Origin: Halichondria panicea
Lineage: Eukaryota; Porifera; Demospongiae; Suberitida; Halichondriidae
Direction: 5' to 3'
Length of the DNA: 64,000 bases
Assembly (NCBI RefSeq): GCF_963675165.1
Contig: NC_087380.1
Span: 6,746,571 to 6,810,570, forward strand
Position numbers and translations under genes: made by a program. Position 1 is the stretch's first letter, and every line of letters begins with the position of its first letter. Under the pieces are notes generated by a model that saw only the letters and a list, made by a program, of their open reading frames with translations, was not told the origin of the DNA and did not search any database. Positions 1 to 12,600 of this stretch are shown here, piece after piece.

Positions 1-340
<340 letters not shown>

Positions 341-1272
341 CAGTCGAGGCTAATGCCAGAACTATTCCAAGCATGCTAGGGTGTATCATTACACTATAAG
401 AGGTTAGACAATCTGGCAGGGTTGATTAGTTTTATGGTGCTGTGGTCCAAATTAGTGGTCCCCTCCCACACACACACACTGAGCTAAAAACTGCTTCAAT
501 ACAGCAACAATGGCATCATTCAATTTGCACGTATTTATTGAATAGGAACACAATAATAGGAACGCAATAATAGAGAGCTAATACATCACTAGCACAATTA
601 AGAAAACTCACAAAATTGGTCATCTAAGATTTATGTATCCCCCCATCCCTTCACAAACCCTCAAACTCCCTTTCCCAAACAACTAGCACTAGGGTCTATA
701 ACTACTGTTCCTGCTCTACAGAGGTCATGCACGTACTGTCAGGTTGCTAGGCTACCCGGTAGTGGAATGCCAGTGCTCTCATGTCCAGCACTACCAACTC
801 CCACGAGATCACAGGCAAACAATGAGATGAGACAAATCATAGCAGCCATGTGTATATGTATCGTCTTAATTGAAAGGAACAACAAGTTAGGTACAATACA
901 ATACCTGCCTGCATGACTTCTATACTGGAGCTGTGTATAACTACACTGTGTACGTACATGTAGTCATCATGTGACTATATAAGGCCCAACGTCATTACTA
1001 CATGTATCTCAACTGTGAGATGTATGTTATTGATGCACTATCATCGTATGTGTGTCTGTTTCAGTGTTAAATATAATTATATGCTACCTACAACAAGCCC
1101 TAGGATACCCTAGAGAATCACGGATGACTGTATTATACAGGCTTTGTTTAAAGGTTTCCATAACACAGCAAACTTCCTATACAACACTGACAAAAAGTCA
1201 CTTCTGCTGACTATACATATTGAAACCAGCAACTGCAGCTGGCTAAGTGTATCACTGTAGAGGTCAAAGTAC
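341..1272. other. No gene resolved; presumed RAD17 3' region
   Basis: The RAD17 exon ending at 1273 leaves a split codon (phase 2), so at least one more coding exon must lie to its left on the minus strand. I could not identify it here; the acidic tail expected of RAD17 is poorly conserved and easy to miss. No other convincing coding sequence is seen. Confidence 0.4.
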
Positions 1273-3959
1273 CTTTGATAGGCTGACTTGAAGTGGGAGA
1301 GAGTCTGTAGGAACGACGCTTGCCCTGTACGAGGTACATGACGTCACAACACACGCACAGTAAATCTGGTACAAGAAAAGCAACATTTAAAGGAAGGGGA
1401 TCGTGCAAACCCAAAGAAACGTATGAAATAAGCTCTAAATGGAAGTGGTGCACAAAGTGGAGGCTGAGAGTATGATATCTTAATCCTAGTGATCAGCTTT
1501 GAAGTGTATGTACACCTATAACTGTAAAATGTGAAAACATTTCAAACAAGGAAAGTACACAGGTCAAATACACAGTGTATAGCCAGTCAGCTATCCTACA
1601 CCTACATGTAGTTACAGTACTGGCCCTAATCACACAGGGTGGGTACGAGCAGCTGCCAAACCATGCAGCAGGAACAATTAGTTGTGGGCTGTAGTGATGC
1701 CAGTAACACACACCTACACCTTTTGTAGCTTAGCGAAAAAGGACAGAATGAATATTAGGATCGAGGTAGTTTTATTCTGTGTGCTGCACATAATAATGTT
1801 GGTATATAATATAGACAAGTGATGCTATTAGCACCTCACAGTGAAACCTGTCAACAGTGACTGTAATAAAAGTGGTGAAGCCTTTATTGTGGTCTATCAA
1901 TACTGTATTATAGTAACTTGGCTGTATGGAGTGGTCTGCTTTATATACATGTTGGCATTTATGGTATTATGGTAACCATGCATATGCAAATATTAATGCT
2001 TGGTTGCTTAAGTTAGTCTAGACGGTTAGGTGCCCTATAGCCGCTATAGGTATCCGCCCAAGGCAATAGTTAGCATAATTATATGATAAAAATAACAATG
2101 TAACTCTACACCGTTCAAGAAAGGCAATGATCAGGTGGGCAGTGGGTGACCTCACACACACCAGGGTGTCTCTTAATGGTCTCTTAATGAGCTACTCAGA
2201 ATTCTAAAAATAGGGATGCATGTACCTGCCTATTATTATTATTGCTATCATAATTCTAAAAATGTTCTATGACCAAAGAGAGTAGTTCACCTTTCTGGTA
2301 GCCAAAACCTTAGTACAACAGTTTATGCACATGGTCATACAATTATACAGTCCCAAATTCAGAACACACACACATTGTCAATCGTTTATAGACCAATAAT
2401 AGTAAACAATTCCTTTATGTACAAAACCACATGACCATATAACGACACGTACAAAACCACATGACCATATAACGACACATACACTAATGTACACAGTGTA
2501 TTCCTGCTCTAATCAGACAATCTTTCACCCAAAAGAATGTTACAATATACTGACATGGACGTGACATGACGCAATTGTATAGTCAAGCCCATTTTGGGAA
2601 TTTGGTATTCTCATTAATGAGTGTGGCAGGGATGCTTTTAATTAAGGTACTGTAAAATTCATCATCATTGACTCTATGGACTTTTGAGCACAATGGTTCG
2701 AAACAATTAACATAATTATAACAAATAAACAAGCCGTCAGCGCTAGATTTGGAGACAAGCACACACTCCCCCACCCCCACACGGTGTGACGTACCTGAGT
2801 TTCTTAGCGGGGGGTTGACGAGAGACAGGAACGGAAGAATCTCCGTCTGCAGCTCAATAGGGGTCCACAGATGAGCTAAGAATAGAGACAAAATAGTCTA
2901 AATATAGTATCATTCAATGGAATGGAGAGCAGGTATTTCATTAGTACGTGTTAAGTAAGCTTACCAAAAGGGGAAGCCCCCAAATGTAGAAATAGGCCTC
3001 GGGCCGTTGAGCAGTTCTCAAAATACTGAAAAGAAAAATAAACAATTTGAGCTCTATTATACATGTGCCTCTGTAAGCCTGAGATCTTATATAACAAAAT
3101 GTATGCCTTAATTGTGAGATGTAAGTACTAAGGCCACGTAAAAACAAAGTGATACATTGTACTTTGTACTTTGTAGCCATACATGCATGCATAGTTTAAT
3201 TTTTAATGCACGTACAATTGTCCTCCCTGCATTTCCAGTGAACACTCTTAGACCTAGCTCACCTGTTTCTTGACACTGTTCCATTGAGGCTTGTGCAATG
3301 GCCTCCACTTGCCCCCGGCTGTGGACCTGTTACTGAACATAAGCCCCCTGCAGCTCACACTACCAGCATAGCTCTGCAGCACTGCACGAGTCTCCTGAGA
3401 AGTGATCATTACCTTTTATTATCTTATTGGTACGGAAAGTTGTATAAATGGAAAGTATAAGTACATGCGATATAATATTACTTTTCGACGATAGATACTA
3501 ACTAGCCAAAGTATTACAGTAATCAGTTATCACGGAATAAAGATTTTATTTGACTACTTGTAATATCACAGTACCCATTTCCCAACCACTGTTATGTACC
3601 CACATGTGCTATTAAACACAGGAGGGAATGTTGGACGTCCATGTAGCTAGCTCTTACCTTGGAGTCTGACCAGAATCTACTGAGTAGGTCGGCATCACTG
3701 AGGTACGCAATGCCTTCTGTCTGAATGTGTATAAAATTGGGTTAAAAAGAACACACCATCATTAGACTACACGTACACATGCACGTACATACACGACTGT
3801 ATACACACACACACACACACACGCACGCACTCACACACACTAACACACACACACACGCACGCACACACACACACACACACATACACACGCATGCACACAC
3901 ACACACTCACACACACACACACGCACGCACACACACACACACACACATACACACGCATG

Positions 3960-3992
<33 letters not shown>

Positions 3993-6564
3993 CGCGTCGT
4001 CCATAGAGTCAAAGAAAGCGAGGTAGTTCTGTTGTAGGTAGAGTGCAAACATCTCACTGCTCAGCTGACAATGTTCCAGTACCTCCTACAAGGAAGGAGG
4101 GGGCAGATAATTATATAGAAATAATAAGGTACGATACAACAAGGGGGGGGGGGGCAGAAACATAGGGTACACAACCATCTCCCTACGCACCTCTGGGTTC
4201 ACCAGCAAGGGTAACCTTTCACATAGCTGCAGCCGGGCTGGTAGAGTGGGTGTGGTCTCAGCCTCTGTGTCTCCTGTGTGTAAGCATGTGGTACTAGATT
4301 AAGTGCATACAGTGTACGAATATTCAATAGTAAAAGTAATGACCCTTTACCAATTAAGCACACTATGCAAAAAATATTTACATAACATCATTCAATCACA
4401 CTAGCCTAAGAAATGCACAATAATCAAGGCTGATGATACACATGTACTTCCACTCACTCTTGCAGTAGAGTATCTTCCCCAGTGCTCTGAACAAGAAGAG
4501 TGAGCAGTCCCTCCCTCCAATAGAGAACGGTTTAGAGAAGTCAGTGCTGCCATGTCGCTTTAGTCTCCCTGAAGAGCTGCTCCTTTGTCGTAAGAGTTTA
4601 ACAGACCTCTTGTCAGTCCTGGGTGGGTGTGGCCCTCCAGACAAGAGATCAGTGGAGTCTGCACGATAGAGAGAACTAAATTTAGTATCATTATAATTAT
4701 CAATTGAACAGTATCAAGAGTAGATAAAAGCACTCTTATCTACTCTTGACAGTATATATGCACTATACATATGGGAAATGCTGTTCTAAATGAAAGCACT
4801 GCAGGTGCTGATGCCTTAAATTGGTGGAGGAGCAAAAGCTTTACAGCAATGAAGCTACAGTATTAGCAGACTATTAGCGGACTATTTCAGAGAGACAAAT
4901 ATTTGTGGATTTCGTGGTTGGAGCTCAGATCACGAATATTTTACCCACGAATGAAGCGACCTTGCCTCTTTACCTACAGTGCAACCAGCAACCACGAAAA
5001 TGTTATCCACGAATTGACTATAGCGCGATATATATGGCATGCCTCCTTTTTACAACATGCCATACTAGAGCACTAAAGTGCTAACCCTCGGCTGTTTTAC
5101 GTCTCACAACCATACAGGTAATGATACGGGACATACATGAACATGGAAGAGCCTAGCAGCAACTACCTAAACTATACAGAGGAAATATTTGAACACTATA
5201 ATCATGACAAGGCTTTGAAAACGGTAGTGGTGCATGGTCAGATATATACACTAGGACTATAGGATCACAGCAGAAGAAAGAAACCTAAAATGTTATACAA
5301 AAAAAAGGTACCTGACATGCACTCCTGCATGGAGTCCTGGACCGTTATTTGGATCACAGCAGAACCGAGGCATAAAAATCTGCCACTATTAAACTAATAA
5401 TTTTATGTGTGAAGGCTATCCATGCTTGTAAACGTACCGCTGTGGCATCCAGGTGAGCAGGCTCAGAAATCGCAAACAGACAGACAGAGAAACCAAACGA
5501 CTACTACACCCGTGGCCGCCCACGCACCTTGGGCAATAATTACAGCTATAATTATCTAATGGGATGCTGCTGTAAACAAGTTGAAGATAATAATGGCATA
5601 TGATGCATGCTGGGTTACTCTCACAGCCCACACAGATGTCTCATTATACAAACCATAATGCAATTATCAACCTCAAGGTTGCATGATACAACCACTCCTA
5701 CACCCAGCATTAGGATGGAATCCACTGTACACACACTGTGAATTAACTTGTAAATACCTTCACAGGGAAGCACAATAGTGAAGATTATGATTCACTGTGA
5801 ATAACATTAATGAGCTGCTGTTGTTGATAATTATACAGGTACATGCAGGAGTGGTTGACATTCTTGTTACATAACAATTCCACCCCTAAGTCACAAATCC
5901 CACCCCTTCACAGTTTGCCAGATAGAGTACATGAAGTTCTAAGTCAAACATAATAATAGCTTGGCAACAATTTTTCCAACACTGATTTTATAAACCACTA
6001 CACCATAATTATAATTCTCAACATAATTATGCAAGGCCAACCATAACCACAATCCCGGGGCCCTTACCTCTGAGGCAAGTGAACTGCAATGCATTGACAG
6101 CACTCCTCACATCTCCAGCCGAGCTGTCTGCCAGACGCTCAATCACCTCTCTGGGGGGCATGTGAAACTTACCCCCCTCGGCCCCCCTGACCCCTCGACC
6201 AGTAGCGGCACACTCTAAAGTGGAGATTTTCTGTAATGTTTTGACGAGGCTGGTGTGGGCCACAGGGTTGAAGGAGATGGTGTGTATGTTCAGTTCAGCG
6301 AGGAGAGATGTGGGGAATAGTTTGTTAGAGGAGTTGCCATGGTGAGTCTCTGATGAGATAAGCACCAGAGGGTAGATGAGACTGCGTGATATGGACCTTC
6401 ACGGGGGAGGGTGAAGTGTGCATGTGATTACAGGTATAATTTGTATACTTTTGTTTACCCACATAATAGAAGTTCTTGAGTACTACAATTCAAGAAAGCA
6501 AGCAATATATAGCAAATTGCAAACATAATTACCCGTGCAGTGTGCAGCAGGGGTAGAGCAATTG

Positions 6565-6607
<43 letters not shown>

Positions 6608-6608
6608 C

Positions 6609-6651
<43 letters not shown>

Positions 6652-9600
6652 TGTGTGTGTGTGTGTGTATGTGTGTGTGTGGACACAAAAATGAACTGTT
6701 TGCTTGAGCTAACTAGACACTTTCATGGACTGCTTTAACTGCTAACGAGGCAGTAGTTGAAAAATAATAGGCTAGATATAGTTAAAAGTTGTAGGCGATC
6801 TTCGAAGGCGACAAAAGTCATTTTTTCTAATCGACGGTAAGAAGTTATTGTATTCGCTTTGCCGCTGTGCAATGAAGCGCACGGGGTGAATGTCTATGAG
6901 CATCTTGTTATTATTAGGACTCACTTTATAAGTCGATGAAATTCACAGGGATCTCTGAGAAAGGCATTAGGAAACTCCTGTATAAAATGAGGTATTTAAT
7001 GGCCATGAATGATCGATAACTTTCCATTTCATATACGCAATTACGACCCCCTATTGTGCAACAGGAAGCAAACAACTGAACTATAGTCTGAAGGAGCAAT
7101 TCAACTCACATAATTATGTACAGTACTTTATAGATTGCAAAATACTACACATAATTACCACCAGGCAGCTTCTTTAGTAAATCACTTCATATTACATACA
7201 CATGCGATGTACATGATCATAACAGAGTTGGTATAAAGTATAGAGACTATATAGGGACATAATTTTACAAAAAAGGGTTATTTACATATAGTTCATGTAC
7301 ACCGATCTCTAAGCGGTGAAACTCTTGAGAGTGCTAGCAATGTTATCGATAAGTCCGCTAGCCCAGCTTGAATCCTGTGAAGCAAGCTGAGAATTCACTT
7401 GATTCATCAACGCCTTACACTGAACAACATCATTCAGCAACTCTTCATTTCTTGCTTCCAGCTTGCCTGCTTTATTCTCGCATCGATCGAGCTGTTCTTG
7501 GAAGAAAACAGTCTTTTCTTCATTCAATTTTTTACAAACTACATTCATTGCATTGATATCTGTCTTACTGCTCAACATTTCATCCAAATTCGAAATCTTT
7601 TGCTTGTAATCCTTAATATCTTGATCTCGTTCCTTCTCAAACTGGGCAAGTTTTACCTTTGTTTCGTTCAATGCTTTCTGCAGTAGTACTTCAGTAGGCG
7701 ACGAAATATTCAAATAGCCGCGATTGTAAGCCATTCCAACACCAACTGCAACCATTATGACTACAAAAAGGCCCACAAACCAGAACCAATAATACTGCAG
7801 CAAAGGAGATGTATTGCTAAAAAATAAATCTACCTAAGACTAGCTAGTATCAATATACTATTATAATACCTATTTAATATTGCTAAACGTAACTACAGCA
7901 TGCAGTGAGCTATAATTACGTAGCTAAGAGGCCCACCTGTTGTTTTTCTTCTTGTTGTAATTGAAATTCATGCAGTTTTTTCTCAACGTTCTTCTCAATC
8001 AACTGCTGATGACCATTTTGCTCCTCAGGCCTCATAATGTTTTCTTCTTCAGCCATTGCACAAAAAAACTCTCAGCTAGTTTTGTTTGGAATGCAAACTA
8101 ACTGGGTGCTGCACTATGCAGATTCCAACATGCTATATAGAGCAACTATAATGTCATTTCCTGTTGTTTAAAGTGACAGATTCAGGTCAATGTTACGCCC
8201 ACGCACAGTGACAAGAATCTTGGCTAAGGAAATTGTTGACTGCATGTGTATAAAATAATATTGAAATAATATTTTTGGCTAACTTAGCGTTTTAATACGT
8301 AGCAGCTAAACTGTTTATGTAGTTGACTATACATGTAAGTTGCTGATCAGATCTCTCACATGACCCAAAAAGGGGGTTTCACTTGAAACCACCTGGATCT
8401 GGCACTGTGTTTACATACAGTGTTTACATGTACTTAAGCATCTCTCAATATATAGCATAAATGAATATACTATTATAGTATTATTACATCTACAAAATCA
8501 GTTTCAATTTAAATACCTCTCACATTTTGTATAGGGACAATTATATTACCGTACTCTACCGAGATTACGCCCACCCTAATTGCATGCTACAAAGCAGCTA
8601 CAGGTGGGATGGGCTTAATTTCGAAAACAGTAGTTTTGTCTCGAAATTAAGCCCACCCAGGTGTTTGCCTCGAAATTAAGCCCACTCATTAAGAAACTAT
8701 TGTTCTCTGTCTGCGTCTGAGGCCTGCCAGCTCTTGAAATACAATGAATACATCAACATACAACAACGGTAAATGCGTGGGTAAAGTAGCTAAGGTATAA
8801 AGAGTTAAGATTCTGCATCAGAAGGTTGTTCCTTGTCACTGTCAGAGTCTTTAACAGAGATTCAGAGAAGATTGTCCTTGTCTCTTATACTTGCTAATAG
8901 GATCTAGCTATAATTTATTCAGAGCTAACCAGGGCACACAATAAACTGCTAAACCTTTTCTTGACAACTTGCTCACTGACAAATGCATCACTTCCTGGTA
9001 GGCGTATTTTCGAGGCAAATTAGCCTATGCAGGAACTTTCACTCAAAAGTGGGGGTGGGCGTAATTTCGGACGTGGGCGTAATCTCGGTAGAGTACGGTA
9101 TGCGTTTTGGCCAATTTTAAGACTCGAAAAACGTTTTGCAATCTTTAATATGCAACGTGGTAGTCGCTGGCTCACATACATGTAATAGCATTAGTTAGTA
9201 TGACGCATCATTCTAGCACTACGGTACCAACCTTTGTTGATAAAGCTGTTAAAAAGCTAGACTGTAGTATATGATCAGGATATAGCAGATCAACGTTTCT
9301 ATTGAGGTTACGTGTTGGATGGATGGTTCCTTTTACCAAAAGAATTTTTATGTATATATACTTCACTCACCTCAACTAGGACGACCTTCCTGGTGGTGTA
9401 CGGTGAATCCCCACCCCCTAAGTGGAGGGTGGGGTAGCGATTGGCTCGGGTGAGGAACATCAGAAACTGTCGGGACTGAGACTCTGGGAACAGTGTCATA
9501 TCGTCACTCACTGCATGCATGGGGGTGTGTGGGTGGTGTGTGAGTGTGTGGGTGTGGGTGTGTGGGAAAAGGATATTAATAGTGTATGCATGAATGTCAT

Positions 9601-12600
9601 AATAATTATGTGGAAACATGTTTTTGGTCAACCACCCACGTATTTATTTAGGCCCACATTGATGTCAGCAACTATTCAATGATGTAATCAACAAGCTGTA
9701 CCCATGCAGAAGGGAAGCAATCACTATGTGTATTCTGATCGAGTCTACTCACCTACGTAGCTGAAATTATGTTTGTACTATGGATAGCCTCAACACTAGT
9801 TTTAAATTTGGCAAATTTTGATGTTAAAGCTTCGTAAAAGCGAGCAAAAGCTAAAAAGCTTGAACCTGCACGTTGGCCTTAGATGTACACGCGGCTTTGA
9901 CTCGAGGCTGTATAGACTTCACTAAACCGAATTAGCACGCCCGCCGAGGGTTAGCACTTCGATCAGTACTCTACTTTTATCTAGATATCTGTTACACTAA
10001 CAATAGTTGGAATTTCCCAGGGAGTTCCCCTACACACCTTATCTGCTCTCACACACTGATATTCATGACATATGACCATAATAATGTGCTAATTGTATCA
10101 CATGAGCTAGCTAACAGGCAGTGTGCTCAAAGACAAGACAAATGTCATCATCATACCTATACCAGAGCTACTGCTATCCTAGAACACAAACTTCAACCAT
10201 GGCTGCCAATCAAGATGGTGGCTACCACTGCAGGTTTGTAGAGCAGCCTAAAGAGCTACAAGCTGAGTGCATCATCTGTCTGTGTATACTGCGGGAGCCA
10301 CAAATTGTCAACTGCTGTGGAATTAAGTTTTGTCAAGTTTGTATCAATGCAATAGTCGTGCAAAATCGACCCTGCCCTCATTGCCAAGCACGCCAATTCA
10401 CAACAATGGCGGACAAGCAACTAAAGAGACAGCTTGAAGACAGAAAGGTATTTTGTTCAAACGAGCAAAGAGGGTGTAAGTGGAAAGGAGAGTTAAAGAA
10501 ACTCGGAACACATCTCGACGAAAAGATCAACCAGAATATTTACTCGGTTACTTCTTGCCAGTTTCAAGATGTGCCATGCCCAAGATGCCAACAGCAAGTG
10601 CAGAGAAAAGGTCTTCAAAGTCACATTAAAAATGTTTGCCAACAAAGGGACGTTCCCTGCATTTACGAGTACGCTGGCTGTAAGACCAAGGTTCGTCAGA
10701 ACTTAATGGAGGCACATCTACAAAACAGAGCATTGGATCACGCTAGATATTTGAGCGAACACTCCCAGCAACTGGCTAACGATGTGAGGGTTGCTAACGG
10801 AGCTATACAAGCTCTCAGGGGTGAAGTAGACACACTGCGAAAAGGGAACTTGGAAAAGATTGAAAAGTTAGAAAAGAAGTCAGAAAAACAACTAAAGGAA
10901 TTGAAAACTGCTGTTGATTTTGCAACTTTTAGTGCATTTTCGGTTAGAGGGTTGTTGATTGTTATCACACTCGTAATCTTGGTGTGCACGTGGTGGTATG
11001 TGTACACCCACCAAGACTCCACAACGCTCACTAACGAGAATATGATATTCTCTGTTGTATTTGGGGGAATACTAATATGGCTGTTTCTACCCAATTTATT
11101 CCTTTATTTATAGCTAGTGATTATTTTTGTGAAGGTGAAAAATATTCTCTTACTGTTATTCATAATTATGTCAATAATATTCACAGATAACTCTCATAGC
11201 AACAGTACACGTATCTATTAGCAAGAGCAAATACAATCTAAACTACGTATCAAAGCTTATAATTAGCAACCATGCTGTTCAGAGACAAAATAATAGAGTT
11301 TGTGTACTTCCTACTTGTTCTTATTTTGACATTGTGTTTAACCTGGCTATTTAGTCCTGAGGATCACCAAGTTGAGATAAACCAGAGATTCAACGAAATC
11401 AAGGAACATATGAAACAGCTAGAGCATGACATCACAGCACTCTCTCAGCCAGTGGATATCTCTACATACACCGAGCAGCTGCTGTCAATTAAGGAAAGTA
11501 TTGCTACACACAGTGAGAGGCTTAGTTTGCTAGAAACACAATCCCACTCAGTGGAGCATCACCCAGTGGAACAGAAGGGGACAGTGTACACGAGAACTGA
11601 GTTGGACAACTTGCTTAACAAAATTAAGAACTCACTAAACAAACAAATACAGGACGTTAGGGACCAGTGTATGAACAATATTCAAAACCACTACAACGAC
11701 TATGAACACAAGATTAACGAACTTAAGAGAACCTACAACTCGATTACAAGCAGCACAAACGAGAATAAAGTGGAGAATATCATATACTACATGTATATAG
11801 TTATTCTAATCTTTTCAGTGCTGCATATATTTAGCTGTTGCCATTGTTGTGTATACGCAAATTCAGCCTAATTAGGTTTTCTCGCTGCATGATTTGTACT
11901 ATAACCCACTCCACCACAGATAAGATTTTATTCTCTGCTGTGTCTACCAAACTTAACAACTTATTCCTAGCTAGTGATTTATGTGAAAGTATAATTACTT
12001 TTTCATAATTTTCATAATTAATTTACCGTATTCGGGCGCAAATTGCAGGTTTTCGAATCAAAAGACACGCAAAGAGTGAGCATGCATTGACATGAATTTT
12101 CCTATGCTTTGCACGCAATTCGCAAGTATAGTTAGAAACGCAATCAGGCTTGTACAGTGTCATTCACATTTGAATTTTAAATCTTACATACCGTATAGCG
12201 CGAAATTTTGGAGGCACTTATATTTCGTGGAATGGCCTCTAAAAGCATTTCGGTGCACAATGTTCGTGGGATAACTGCTTACCGGAAACCATGCCTTTAA
12301 ATCTTTGCACGTTATAGGAGCTAGATAATTCTAATTAAAGAATAAGTTTTGTGGACTTAATTTTCATGTAGGATTGCTAACCCACGAAATCAGCGAAAAG
12401 TTCGCGCTATACAGTAATAGTGGAAGTGATATCTCCTATATATAAGCTAAAAGTGAGAATTTGATGTAGAGTCGTAGTTTGTACAGGTTTGAACCTCAAG
12501 GGAAATAATTATGTGTTTAAAGGCAGTAGCCATACTGCACATTCCTATGACAGTGACATCACACGATATGGTTGATACTACTACGTGTGTGGGAGTATCT

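Noticed and set aside
700-800. Possible RAD17 last exon with an in-frame stop near 730
   Set aside because: Reading frames here give a short tail without similarity to RAD17 and no acceptor of matching phase was convincing.
7794-7817. Acceptor at 7817 for exon 2 of the 7309-8056 gene
   Set aside because: It joins exon 1 in the wrong frame; the CTGCAG acceptor, with the exon starting at 7794, keeps the frame.
10738-11094. 118-codon minus-strand ORF opposite the zinc-finger gene
   Set aside because: Lies wholly antisense to a gene with clear zinc-finger and coiled-coil features and has no domain pattern of its own.
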